A stretch of DNA of 64,000 nucleotides from RYN-230 sp963782185 (GTDB lineage: Bacteria; Actinomycetota; Actinomycetes; Streptosporangiales; Streptosporangiaceae). The stretch spans positions 62,001 through 126,000 of the forward strand of contig CAWAJB010000016.1 of the NCBI GenBank assembly GCA_963782185.1, in the 5' to 3' direction. Both the position numbers and the translations under genes were made by a program. The notes beneath the pieces were generated by a model. It saw only the letters and a list, made by a program, of their open reading frames with translations, was not told the origin of the DNA and ran no database searches. This document shows, piece by piece, positions 35,016 through 43,301 of the stretch; position 1 is the first letter of the stretch; the number at the start of each line of letters is the position of its first letter.

Positions 35016-35575
35016 CGCCCGGGAACTAGGCCCCGGTCTCCGGCCCAACCTCCCGGGTCTCCGGCGCCTCGCCTACCGCCGCCCCGGACCCGCGCCTACC
35101 GGCTGCGTGCACCCTGTCCCGGGTGGATGGCGGCCTCCCGGCCTGTGGCCAGGCTCAATGATTCGATCGGCCCATTGAACCAGTGCTGGCGCGGGCAGAG
35201 GATTTTCATTGATGATCCCCCATTGAACGTGCGCCCCTCCGCTGGCGGCAGTGCGCAGATGCCAGACCATGATCAGGTGGCCGGGCCTGCTGCCGCCGGG
35301 TCCTCATCGCAGCGGTGGCCGCACCGCCTGGCCGGGTAGCGCTTCACTCAGCGTGTGCCTTTCGGTGTTTGGTGCACGTCCCAAGGTAGGGGCCATAACG
35401 TTCGGCCAGCGTTCGGCCGCCGTTCTGCCCGGCGTTCGGCCGTCGTTCTGCCTACATTTGGCACCTTTTTCCGGGAACCCGCCAGGCCGCCATCCCGGCA
35501 CCGGGTGATTACGAGGTGCTTATGGATCGGGCGCCTGCCCGCTGCCTGTGGATAACCGCGGTTACTCTCGGCCGT
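35016..35575. other. Gene-free region before gtrA
   Basis: 560 bases with no recognisable gene. It contains short imperfect repeats of CGTTCGGCC/CGTTCTGCC (35400-35455) and a duplicated CCATTGAAC word (35172 and 35220). Small frames here lack GC3 bias. Confidence 0.45.
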
Positions 35576-36541
35576 ATGAGGTCCTCCCGCGTGCTGTACG
35601 CCCGGCTCCGGCTGCTCGCCTCTGAGGCGGGCAAGTTCGGTGTGGTCGGCGCGGTCGCCTTCGTGGTCACCGACGCCGGCACCAACCTGCTGCACTTCCG
35701 GGCTGGGGCGGGGCCGCTCGTCTCCAACCTGATTGCCTCAGTCATCGCGATGGCCATCTCGTACCTGGGCAACCGCTACTGGACGTTCGGGGGTCGCCAG
35801 CGCAGCGGCGTGCGCCGCGAGGGCATCCTGTTCCTGCTGCTGAACGGCGTGGGCCTGGCGATCCAGCTCGCCTGCCTCGGGCTGGCCACGTACGTGCTGA
35901 GCCTTCACGGCCACTTTTCCTACAACGTCGCGCTGGTCGGCGGCATCGCGCTGGGCACGCTCTTCCGCTACTGGTCGTACCGGACGTTGATTTGGCGCGC
36001 GCAGCCCGCGACTCCGCAGCGCGCAGGGCCGTCTCCCGGGAGACGGCCCTGCGCCCGGGCCATCGCGGATGCGTGGACCTGGTGGACTCGCGCAACAGCG
36101 CGGACATCGACCCGCTCCACGTGTCCATGTCCGAGTGGACGGAGTTCGTGGCGGCCATCAAGGCCGGCCGCTACGACGACGTGGACAGCAGCCGGACCTC
36201 CTGCTAGCACGGATCGTCCGGCCGGTCGCGGGTGCGCCGGAAGTCAGCGGGACGGGCTCTCAGATCCCCGGCGTGTCGTACCTGAGCTGGGAGAAGTCCC
36301 GGTTTACTATGGCAGGCAAGGGCGAGGCCCCTCCATGTATGAGATGGAGGGGCCTCGCGTCACCTGGCCGCACCGGCCCGCCTGCGGGGCTGGCAGCCCA
36401 GCCCCCGGCTTCCTTGTGCGGCCCGGCCCACCACGGATCACTGGTGCCCGCTGCGGGGCCGGCTTCCCGGTCCCCGCCGCGTCCGGGGTTTCCCCCGGCC
36501 GGCCCGTCTTCAGTGGTGAGTGCAGTTCTACTGCCCCGTGA
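35576..36541 (+). CDS. GtrA-like membrane protein with an unnatural C-terminal extension
   Basis: The first 150 residues are a four-helix GtrA-like protein: EAGKFGVVGAVAFVVTDAGT, SYLGNRYWTFGGR, and GTLFRYWSYRTLIW. The family is involved in moving or modifying lipid-linked sugars in the membrane. After about 36020 the frame stays open for another 170 codons but reads as a shadow of other frames, crosses a 34-base palindrome (36021-36054), and shows no family similarity. A stop was probably lost through an indel. ATG at 35576 is chosen at the family start. Functional end probably near 36020. Confidence 0.75.
   Translation: MRSSRVLYARLRLLASEAGKFGVVGAVAFVVTDAGTNLLHFRAGAGPLVSNLIASVIAMAISYLGNRYWTFGGRQRSGVRREGILFLLLNGVGLAIQLACLGLATYVLSLHGHFSYNVALVGGIALGTLFRYWSYRTLIWRAQPATPQRAGPSPGRRPCARAIADAWTWWTRATARTSTRSTCPCPSGRSSWRPSRPAATTTWTAAGPPASTDRPAGRGCAGSQRDGLSDPRRVVPELGEVPVYYGRQGRGPSMYEMEGPRVTWPHRPACGAGSPAPGFLVRPGPPRITGARCGAGFPVPAASGVSPGRPVFSGECSSTAP
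35992..36207 (+). CDS. DUF397-like small protein
   Basis: The end of this frame, GCVDLVDSRNSADIDPLHVS then EWTEFVAAIKAGRYDD, matches the DUF397 signature (CVEV.DS.. and EW..F...K.G..D) found in many small actinobacterial proteins encoded beside XRE regulators. The usual N-terminal WRKSSYS is missing, and no XRE gene is adjacent. The start is doubtful: TTG at 35992 overlaps gtrA and includes the palindrome, while a GTG at 36073 would leave only 44 residues. It may be a fragment. Confidence 0.5.
   Translation: MARAARDSAARRAVSRETALRPGHRGCVDLVDSRNSADIDPLHVSMSEWTEFVAAIKAGRYDDVDSSRTSC
36021..36054. terminator. 34-base perfect palindrome
   Basis: Perfect 17-base arms meeting at CCCGGG. It lies just after the end of the GtrA fold and inside the DUF397-like frame. 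It looks like a transcription terminator but has no T-run. Confidence 0.5.
36322..36358. terminator. 15-bp hairpin after DUF397-like gene
   Basis: Perfect arms (36322-36336, 36344-36358) with a 7-base loop GTATGAG. The very stable stem downstream of the gtrA/DUF397 region is a likely terminator. Confidence 0.65.
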
Positions 36542-36694
36542 CCTGGGCGCACAAGGGGCCGTCGGCGGCTATTTAAAGATTCTTTCGCCGTCCACACGCA
36601 ATCCACTGGGCGCCTGCTGTTTTCCCCCGCGTTACCGGGTCTGTCCACCATCCGTCCACAGTCTTGTGCACAGGCTTGTGCACAGGCTGGGGGA

Positions 36695-37522
36695 TCACTT
36701 CCGGCCGACGCCGCCCCACATGGTGCCCACCCGGGCGGCCGTCCCGGCCGGGTCTGGGCGCCATTCGGAAATCCGGACGATTCCGGGTGGCACCAGCCGC
36801 AGCCCGCGGAAGAAGCGCTCCACCTCGGCCTGGCTGCGCGGCGTGACCTGCCCGGTCATCAGCCGGCTGAGCCGGGCCGGCGTCCTCGCCATGCCCCGGG
36901 CCTCGATGTCGTTGGCCGGATGCGCGACGACCAGGAAGCTGCCCGGCGCCAGCGCGTCGAGCAGGGTGGCCACGATCTTCCAGGGGTTCTCCCCGTCCGG
37001 GATGAACAGGAGCACCGACATGAGCACGAGCGCTACCGGCTGGGTGAGATCCAGCAGCCGGGCTGCCTCGGTCAGCACGGTCCCGGTATCGCGCAGGTCG
37101 GTGCCGAGGTAGGCCGTGCTCCCGTGCGGGCCGCTGGCCAGCAGCCCCCGGGCGTGCGCGAACACTACCGGGTCGTTGTCCATGTAGGCCACGAGCGCGT
37201 CGGGGGCGACCGCCTGCGCCACCTCGTGGGTGTTGCCCGCGGCGGGGAGGCCGCCGCCGATGTCCAGGAACTGCCGGATCCCCTCCTCGGCGGCCAGGTA
37301 GCGGACGGTCCGGGCCAGGAAGGACCGGGCCGAGCGGATCGACGCGACCAGGCCCGGGAAGGCGGCGGCCGCTTCGTCACCCGCCTGGCGGTCGGCGGCG
37401 AAGTTGTTCCGGCCGCCCAGCCAGTAGTCCTGCACCCGGGCGATGTGCGCCACGCTGGTGTCGATCCTGACCGGTGGCGAGCCCGCGCCGGGAGCGGCCT
37501 CCCGGCCCTCGTTGCCTGCCAT
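36695..37522 (-). CDS. DUF574-type SAM-dependent methyltransferase
   Basis: A 275-residue protein of the actinobacterial DUF574 (Methyltransf_19) family. Seen: SVAHIARVQDYWLGGRNNF, QFLDIGGGLPAAGNTHEV (motif I), VAYMDNDPVVFAHARGLL, and VLLFIPDGENPWKI. The family is multiplied in Streptomyces and relatives; substrates are mostly unknown. ATG at 37522 gives the conserved N-terminus; the longer open frame upstream is spurious. It is co-oriented with the flavin reductase 41 bases upstream. Confidence 0.9.
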   Translation of the reverse strand: MAGNEGREAAPGAGSPPVRIDTSVAHIARVQDYWLGGRNNFAADRQAGDEAAAAFPGLVASIRSARSFLARTVRYLAAEEGIRQFLDIGGGLPAAGNTHEVAQAVAPDALVAYMDNDPVVFAHARGLLASGPHGSTAYLGTDLRDTGTVLTEAARLLDLTQPVALVLMSVLLFIPDGENPWKIVATLLDALAPGSFLVVAHPANDIEARGMARTPARLSRLMTGQVTPRSQAEVERFFRGLRLVPPGIVRISEWRPDPAGTAARVGTMWGGVGRK

Positions 37523-37563
37523 GGCTGTGCCTCTCAAGCGGTAAGCCGCGCTGGATCCGGGAG

Positions 37564-38091
37564 TTAACCGTGGCCCGGTGCCAGGTAGCGGCCCGCGAAC
37601 CTGATGAGCGGCTCGCCCGATTCGGCCAGGTAGGGGACCTGCGGCACGGACGCGATCACCAGCAGATGATCGCCCGCCTCCTCGCGCCGGATGACCTGGC
37701 ATTCCAGCGCGGCCAGCCCGCCGTCGGGGATCAGTGCGCCGGAGCGCGGGCCGCGCCGGTGCGGCACGCCGTCCAGCATCAGCCGCGCCCCGGGGCGCCC
37801 GGCGGCGGCGAACCGGCCCGCCAGGGCCCGCTGCCCCGCAGCCAGGATCGTCACCGCGAACCACTCCACCCGCCCGAGGAGCTCGGCGGGATAGGAGCCC
37901 GCGATCAGCGAGACCACCACCAGCGGCGGATCCAGGGACACCGGGCAGAACGCGCTGACCGTGGTGCCGACGTCGTCGCGCCCATCGGCCACGGTCACCA
38001 GCGTGACCCCGCTGGCGAACACCGACAGGGCCGCGGCCAGCCCGGATCCGGAATCAGTCGCGGTCACCACAGGCCCGCGTGACTGGATCAC
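37564..38091 (-). CDS. Flavin reductase family protein
   Basis: A 175-residue FMN-binding split-barrel protein. It shows LSVFASGVTLVTVADG, TTVSAFCPVSLDPPLVVVSL and the C-terminal VPYLAESGEPLIRFAGRYL. Such proteins supply reduced flavin to two-component monooxygenases. No partner oxygenase is adjacent. The start is GTG at 38091. Confidence 0.9.
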   Translation of the reverse strand: MIQSRGPVVTATDSGSGLAAALSVFASGVTLVTVADGRDDVGTTVSAFCPVSLDPPLVVVSLIAGSYPAELLGRVEWFAVTILAAGQRALAGRFAAAGRPGARLMLDGVPHRRGPRSGALIPDGGLAALECQVIRREEAGDHLLVIASVPQVPYLAESGEPLIRFAGRYLAPGHG

Positions 38092-38115
38092 CCCGGGTCA
38101 CCACGGTGGCGGGCG

Positions 38116-39876
38116 TCACCGGATTACCCAGCGGCCCGGCAGCATCAGCGGGCCCTGGGGGGACAGGCCCGCGGCTGCAGCCAGGCCGGACACCGGCCCC
38201 CAGCTCTCCGCGAACAACGCCCCGATCCCGGCCGCCCCGATCCCGGCCGCCCCGATCCCGGCCGCCCCGATCCCGGCGGCTGCGGCCGGGCGCACCTCGC
38301 TGGAGTCTGGCGGCCGCAGCCGGTCCAGCGGGTGGGCCCGCGGGTACAGGCGCACCGGCGCGGCCTCCGGGAGCGAGGCCTTCTGCCGGGCCGCGGACAT
38401 CGCCGTGTCCAGCCCGCCGAGCTGGTCGACCAGGCCGATGCCGGCCGCGTCCGCCCCGGTCCAGACCCGGCCCCGGGCGATCTCGTGCACCTGGTCCTGG
38501 CTCATCCCGCGGCCCTGCGCCACCTTGCCGGTGAAGTCAGCGTAGATCCGGTCCAGCCAGCTGTTGATCTTCTGCCATTCCTCGTCGCTGTACGGCCGCG
38601 ACGTGGTGAACATGTCCGCGTGCGCGCCCTCGGTCACCGAGTCCGTGCTCACGCCGGCCCGGTCCAGGGCCTGTCCCAGCACGGGCTTGGCGCTGATCAC
38701 GCCGATCGAGCCGGTGATCGTGCCGGGCTGGGCGACGATCGTGTCGGCGGCCATCGCGATGAAGTAGCCGCCGGACGCGGCGACCTCGCTCATCGACACC
38801 ACGACGGGCTTGCCCGCCTCGCGGGCCCGGACCACCTCACGCCAGATCGTGTCCGAGGCCACGTACGAGCCGCCCGGGCTGTTCACCCGCAGCACGATCG
38901 CCTTGACCCGGCGGTCGGCGACCGCGCCGCGCAGGGCCCCGCTGACCGTATCCGAGCCCATCGAGCCGCCGCCCACCGGGCCGCGGGCGGTGCGCCCGCG
39001 CCGGATCGGCCCGGTCGCGTAGATCAGCCCGAGGCCGTCCCCGTCCGTGCCGGGCAGCTTCCTGGCCCGCTCGGCCAGGGTCCGGGCCCGCTGGTAGCGC
39101 CCCAGGTACAGCAGGTACGCGTCCGGGCCGGCTTCCTCGCGGACCGCCGCGTAGACCTCGTCGCGGTAGCCGAGCGCATCCACCAGGTGGGTGTCCAGCG
39201 CCTCGCCGGCCACGAACGGGCCGCGGTCGATCAGCGCGCGGGCGTCAGCCGGCGAGATCTCCAGGCGCTGGGCGATCGCCCCGGTGAGCTGCTCCACGAT
39301 CGAGGCGGCCACCCGCTGCAGTGCCTCCCGGGCCGGCCCGGAGAACCCGTGCTCGGTCAGCCGCTCGGCCGCGCTCTTGTATTCGCCGCGGGCGCCGACC
39401 TCGACCTCCACGCCCAGCTTGTCGAGGGCGCCGCGGTAGAACCAGTTCTGCACGCTGATCCCGGTCAGCCCGAGATCCCCGGACGGCTGCAGGTGGATCC
39501 GGTCGAACGCGGTGGCCAGGTAGTACGGCACGTTGCCGGGGCTGAAGTCGCCGAACGTCTCCGCCCAGGCCACGGTGAGCTTGCCCGAGCCGCCGAAGTC
39601 GCGGATCGCGGCGTGCAGCTCCTGCACCTGGGCCAGCCCGATTGGCCGGCCGCCGACCTTGGCCACCAGCGCCCTGACCCGGTCATCGGACCGGGCCCGG
39701 CGCAGCCCGTCCAGCAGGTCGGCCAGCCGGGGCTTGCGCATCGTGGTCAGCGCGGAGATGGGGTCCGACGGCGGTTCCTCGGCGATGCCCTCGCTCAGGT
39801 CCAGCTCAAGGATCAGCGGCGCCGTCCGGCGCTGGCGGAACCTGGTGATCCGGTCGGTCAGCATCGAAGTCACCAT
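38116..39876 (-). CDS. sppA: Signal peptide peptidase SppA, double-domain type
   Basis: A 586-residue S49 protease with two Clp-like domains, as in E. coli 67-kDa SppA. The catalytic Lys is in ARGEYKSAAERL (first domain) and the Ser in SEVAASGGYFIAMAAD (second domain), with LRVNSPGGSYVAS before it. No N-terminal membrane anchor is visible, unlike E. coli SppA. The C-terminus has four AGIGA repeats encoded by a 15-base tandem repeat (38219-38278). It degrades signal peptides or membrane protein fragments. The start is ATG at 39876. Confidence 0.93.
   Translation of the reverse strand: MVTSMLTDRITRFRQRRTAPLILELDLSEGIAEEPPSDPISALTTMRKPRLADLLDGLRRARSDDRVRALVAKVGGRPIGLAQVQELHAAIRDFGGSGKLTVAWAETFGDFSPGNVPYYLATAFDRIHLQPSGDLGLTGISVQNWFYRGALDKLGVEVEVGARGEYKSAAERLTEHGFSGPAREALQRVAASIVEQLTGAIAQRLEISPADARALIDRGPFVAGEALDTHLVDALGYRDEVYAAVREEAGPDAYLLYLGRYQRARTLAERARKLPGTDGDGLGLIYATGPIRRGRTARGPVGGGSMGSDTVSGALRGAVADRRVKAIVLRVNSPGGSYVASDTIWREVVRAREAGKPVVVSMSEVAASGGYFIAMAADTIVAQPGTITGSIGVISAKPVLGQALDRAGVSTDSVTEGAHADMFTTSRPYSDEEWQKINSWLDRIYADFTGKVAQGRGMSQDQVHEIARGRVWTGADAAGIGLVDQLGGLDTAMSAARQKASLPEAAPVRLYPRAHPLDRLRPPDSSEVRPAAAAGIGAAGIGAAGIGAAGIGALFAESWGPVSGLAAAAGLSPQGPLMLPGRWVIR
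38219..38278 (-). repeat. 15-bp in-frame repeat in sppA
   Basis: Four copies of CCCCGATCCCGGCCG (plus strand) encode AGIGA repeats in the SppA C-terminal tail, outside the catalytic domains. Confidence 0.9.
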
Positions 39877-40089
39877 GCCACCACCTTACGGCCAGCCGCC
39901 GCCCCCGGTGCCCGGCCCCTTCGTCGTCAGCGTGGCGCTTTCTGCGCCGGCTGCGGGCCGCCGGCGGGGCGAAAAGCACCACGATGATGCCCGGCTGGCC
40001 GTCCGGGTGGCGGGGCCGGCGCTGGGGCTGGCCAGATCAGGCGGTGGGGCTGCGCTATCGTCGGCCGGGGATGGCCGGAAGGGACGCCA

Positions 40090-40962
40090 ATGGCCGAGGG
40101 AGACGGGAATGGCTGGGTGCTGTGCGCCCTGGGCCACCGCCACTGGGGGAAGTACGGCGCGGCCGGGCTGCTGGCCAGCGCCGCGAAGCCAGGCGGCCGG
40201 GCCAGCGTGCTGCTGATCCACCGGGCCGCCTGGACCCAGCACCCCTGGACCTGGGGGCCACCCGGCGGTGCCCGGGACAGCCACGAGAGCGCGGCCGGGG
40301 CGGCCTTGCGTGAGGCGGCCGAGGAGTGCGCGGTACCGCCCGAGGCGGTCCGGATCCACGGCCTGCTCGACGACGATCACGGGGGCTGGTCCTACCAGAC
40401 GCTGATCGCGGATTCCGGTGTCGAGTTCGCGGTCTACCCGGCCAGCCGGGAGGCGCCCGAGGTGGCCTGGGTGCCCGCCGACCAGGTCGGGTCGCTGCCG
40501 CTGCATCCCGGGTTCGCGGAGACCTGGCCGGTGATCCGCGAGGCCCTGGAGCCGGTCACCGTGATCGTGGACGGCGCCAACGTGATGGGCGCCCGGGCCG
40601 ACGGCTGGTGGCGGGACCGCGCCGCCGCGGCGGCCCGGCTGTACGGGGAGCTCGCCGCGCTCGCCGGGCGGGGAGTCGCGGAACTGCCCGCGGACCTCGG
40701 CCCGGACGGCCTGGACCGCTGGTTCCCCCGCTACGTCCTGGTGGTCGAGGGGCAGGCCCGCGCGGCAGTGCCCGCGCTGCGCGAGACCGAGGGCGTCCAG
40801 GTGGCCGCCGCGCCGGGCTCTGGCGACGACACGATCGCTGAGTTCGCCGCCACGGCCGGCGGCCGGCGGCTGGTGGTCACCGCCGACCGGGAACTGCGCC
40901 GCCGGGCCATGGCCGCGGGCGCGGCCTTCACCGGCCCCCGGTGGCTGCTGAATCTGCTGTAA
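40090..40962 (+). CDS. NUDIX hydrolase fused to a NYN/PIN-like nuclease domain
   Basis: A 290-residue two-domain protein. Residues 1-150 are NUDIX: the Nudix box is GGARDSHESAAGAALREAAE followed by ECAV. From about residue 155, VTVIVDGANVMGARADGWW, GSGDDTIAEFA and RLVVTADRELRRRA give the acidic pattern of NYN/PIN-like ribonucleases. The fusion suggests an enzyme that removes or checks a nucleotide modification and cuts RNA, but no substrate can be inferred. The ATG at 40090 follows GGAAGGGACG. It stands alone between sppA (divergent) and a membrane protein gene. Confidence 0.85.
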   Translation: MAEGDGNGWVLCALGHRHWGKYGAAGLLASAAKPGGRASVLLIHRAAWTQHPWTWGPPGGARDSHESAAGAALREAAEECAVPPEAVRIHGLLDDDHGGWSYQTLIADSGVEFAVYPASREAPEVAWVPADQVGSLPLHPGFAETWPVIREALEPVTVIVDGANVMGARADGWWRDRAAAAARLYGELAALAGRGVAELPADLGPDGLDRWFPRYVLVVEGQARAAVPALRETEGVQVAAAPGSGDDTIAEFAATAGGRRLVVTADRELRRRAMAAGAAFTGPRWLLNLL

Positions 40963-41362
40963 CCACGGGACCTGCCTGAATCCGGGCCCGGCGATGACTA
41001 TCAGTAGTCAGATGGTTGCTGTATGTTTGTGTTAGTTCAGCTGGCCTTCCGGCGTCGCCGAAGTGATCCCCAGCTGAGCGGCTGCTCCAGCCCCCGGGCA
41101 GCGGACCCCGTGAGGACCGCCGAGCCGGAGGCGCCATGAGCCGCATTCTCCTGAAACGCCCTTGCGCCCCGGATCCACGCCGATCCGGGCGTTGCAGGCA
41201 CCTTGCGTGGCCAGGCTGACGAGGGCCGCACCCAGTTCTCGCGCTGCCCGGACCTGCCCGCGATCACCACGAGAGACAGGCGCGAACGGGGGACAGGGCA
41301 CGGTGTATCCACCATCAGCGGTCAGGACATCGACTGAACATCTCCTCGGCTCGACGACGGGA
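40963..41362. other. Gene-free region
   Basis: 400 bases, with small frames on both strands but no recognisable protein and no consistent codon bias. It includes a relatively AT-rich stretch around 41000-41035, probably promoter DNA for the membrane protein gene. Confidence 0.4.
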
Positions 41363-41869
41363 ATGATCGTGACGGCGGTGGTCGCGATCTTGGCCCTCAC
41401 CCTGCTGCTCGGCATGGTCTTCCTGGCCGGCGGATGGCCGTACGCCAGGCACCCGAAGGCGCCGCCGGGTGAGGCCAGCGGCGGAGGCCAGGTCCGGGAC
41501 ACCTCTGACGGCCAAGGTGACCGGCCGTGGGAACAGCTTGATGACCGGCACGTCCCCGGGGGGTGCTATCCCCATGGCAAGCCCGCATCCTGGGTACTCG
41601 TGGCCGTGACCACGGCCGCCGCGCTCACCGGCGGCATATCGATCCTCACGCACGCCTGGGTGCTGCTGTGGGCATGCATCGCCATCACGGTACTGGCCAT
41701 CCCGGCCGGGAAGATGATCGGCATCATGAACGACACCGTCGACTGGGGCAGTACTCCGGCCGCGAACGCCGAGCCGCAACGTGCAGGCCCGCAGGATGAT
41801 CGGGGGCCGGACCAGTCGGCGCAGATCGGCCCGGCCCCGGCGGTGAGCCCTGCCGAGGGAACGAGCTGA
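41363..41869 (+). CDS. Small actinobacterial membrane protein (HGxPA-type)
   Basis: A 168-residue protein with an N-terminal helix (TAVVAILALTLLLGMVFLAGG), a short soluble linker, then HGKPASWVLVAVTTAAALTG and a third helix. The HGxxxA(A/S)W start of the second helix is seen in small uncharacterised actinobacterial membrane proteins. The Pro/Gln-rich tail is disordered. ATG at 41363 is chosen because it begins the first helix; ribosome site weak. Function unknown. Confidence 0.65.
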   Translation: MIVTAVVAILALTLLLGMVFLAGGWPYARHPKAPPGEASGGGQVRDTSDGQGDRPWEQLDDRHVPGGCYPHGKPASWVLVAVTTAAALTGGISILTHAWVLLWACIAITVLAIPAGKMIGIMNDTVDWGSTPAANAEPQRAGPQDDRGPDQSAQIGPAPAVSPAEGTS

Positions 41870-41878
41870 CCGGCTCAG

Positions 41879-42370
41879 CTAGGCCGACCGGGCGCTGGCC
41901 TGGTCGCGGGCCAGCCGCCGCAGCACCGGCCGGGCCGCGAGGTAGGACCCGGCCAGGGCCGAGCCGCCGACGCCCAGGTCCACCGAGATCCGGCCCTGCC
42001 GGGCCCAGTACACGTCCCTGAGGTCCAGCAGCAGCGCGAACTCGTCCACGATGAGGGCCAGGGCCGCGCCGTAGCTGACCGCCACGGCCGGATGCCGCCG
42101 GTGCCGGTCCTCGCCGCGGACGGCGATCGCGCCGACCCCGGCCAGCATGCCGATGCCCCACAGGTAGTGGTGCAGGTGGGCGCCACCCGCGCTCAGGTTG
42201 CGGAACGGGCCGCGACCCGCCCGGATGCTGTAGGTGACACCCCGGGTGACCGCGAACGTGCCGGTGAACGACAGCCAGCTGAGCAGGGCGCTGCGCTGGC
42301 CCTCGTTCAGTTCCTCGTGGTACGCGGTGCGCACGGCGGCGGTCGGCGGCACCGGAAGGGCATTGCTCAT
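41879..42370 (-). CDS. Conserved actinobacterial membrane protein
   Basis: A 163-residue protein with four or five hydrophobic spans and a His-containing segment, RNLSAGGAHLHHYLWGIGML, followed by DEFALLLDLRDVYW. This pattern recurs in uncharacterised actinobacterial membrane proteins. The paired His residues next to acidic DEFALL could bind a metal, but this is speculative. The ATG start at 42370. It is convergent with the preceding gene and divergent from tauE. Confidence 0.75.
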   Translation of the reverse strand: MSNALPVPPTAAVRTAYHEELNEGQRSALLSWLSFTGTFAVTRGVTYSIRAGRGPFRNLSAGGAHLHHYLWGIGMLAGVGAIAVRGEDRHRRHPAVAVSYGAALALIVDEFALLLDLRDVYWARQGRISVDLGVGGSALAGSYLAARPVLRRLARDQASARSA

Positions 42371-42473
42371 ACGCCGGTCATTACCCTCCGTGAAGGCCTT
42401 CTGATCGTCGCGGGCGCGCCGGTGTGGGCGACGTCACGGCCGCGGACCCCGCGGAATGTGCTTTGGTCGAGAG

Positions 42474-43223
42474 GTGACCGTCGCCGACGTTCTTCTGCTG
42501 CTGGTCACCGGGATCGCGGCGGGCATCGTCAGCACCGTCGCGAGCCTCGCCTCCGTGGTGTCGTACCCGGTGCTGCTCGCGCTCGGCCTGCCGCCGCTGT
42601 CGGCGAACGTCACCAACACGGTGTCGCTCCTGTTCACGGGGGTGGGCGCGGCCGCGGGCTCCCGCCCGGAACTGGCCGGCCAGGGTGGCCGGATCCGGCG
42701 GCTGGGGCTGGTCACGGCGCTGGGCGGCGCGGCCGGCGCCGCGCTGCTGCTGCTCACCCCGGCCGCGACCTTCGAGGCCGCGGCGCCGGTCCTGATCGGG
42801 ATGGCGTCGCTGCTCCTCCTGCTCCAGCCGGCCGGGCCGCAGACCGGGCATCCCGGCCGGGAACGCAACCCGTTCCTGATCGCCGCCCTGTTCTGCGTGG
42901 CGGTCTACGTGGGCTACTTCGGCGCGGCCGGCGGCATCTTGCTGCTGGTGGTCCTGACCGCGATGCTCACCGAGCCGCTGGCCCGGACCAACGCGCTGAA
43001 GAACGTGGTCTCCGGGCTGGCCAATCTGGTCGCGGCGGTGGCGTTCGCGCTGTTCGGCCCGGTGCGCTGGGCGGCAGTGCTGCCGCTGGCGGCGGGCTTC
43101 CTCATCGGCGGCCGGATCGGGCCGGTGCTGGTCCGCTACCTGCCGGCCCGGGTGCTCCGGGTCGTGATCGGCCTGGGTGGCATCGGCCTCGCCGTCAAGC
43201 TCGGCCTCTCCGCCTATGACTGA
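42474..43223 (+). CDS. TauE/SafE family sulfite/organosulfonate exporter
   Basis: A 249-residue, eight-span membrane protein with the internal duplication of TauE/SafE: GIAAGIVSTVASLASVVSYPVLL and NVTNTVSLLFTG in the first half, YVGYFGAAGGILLLVVL and NALKNVVSGLANLV in the second. GTG at 42474 follows GAGAG and starts the first helix; a 6-codon longer version begins at 42456. Substrate is probably a small sulfur anion. Confidence 0.9.
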   Translation: MTVADVLLLLVTGIAAGIVSTVASLASVVSYPVLLALGLPPLSANVTNTVSLLFTGVGAAAGSRPELAGQGGRIRRLGLVTALGGAAGAALLLLTPAATFEAAAPVLIGMASLLLLLQPAGPQTGHPGRERNPFLIAALFCVAVYVGYFGAAGGILLLVVLTAMLTEPLARTNALKNVVSGLANLVAAVAFALFGPVRWAAVLPLAAGFLIGGRIGPVLVRYLPARVLRVVIGLGGIGLAVKLGLSAYD

Positions 43224-43237
43224 CCTCAATTCCCGCA

Positions 43238-43277
43238 ACGAAAACCGTCCCGGGTGATCACCCGGGACGGTTTTCGT
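43238..43277. terminator. 40-base perfect palindrome between convergent tauE and glgB
   Basis: Arms 43238-43257 and 43258-43277 are perfectly complementary with no loop. Because AAAA lies near one end and TTTT near the other, either strand forms a G/C-rich stem followed by U residues. This is a convincing bidirectional terminator. Confidence 0.85.
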
Positions 43278-43301
43278 GGCGGAGATTTTTGGTTGTCCGG
43301 G

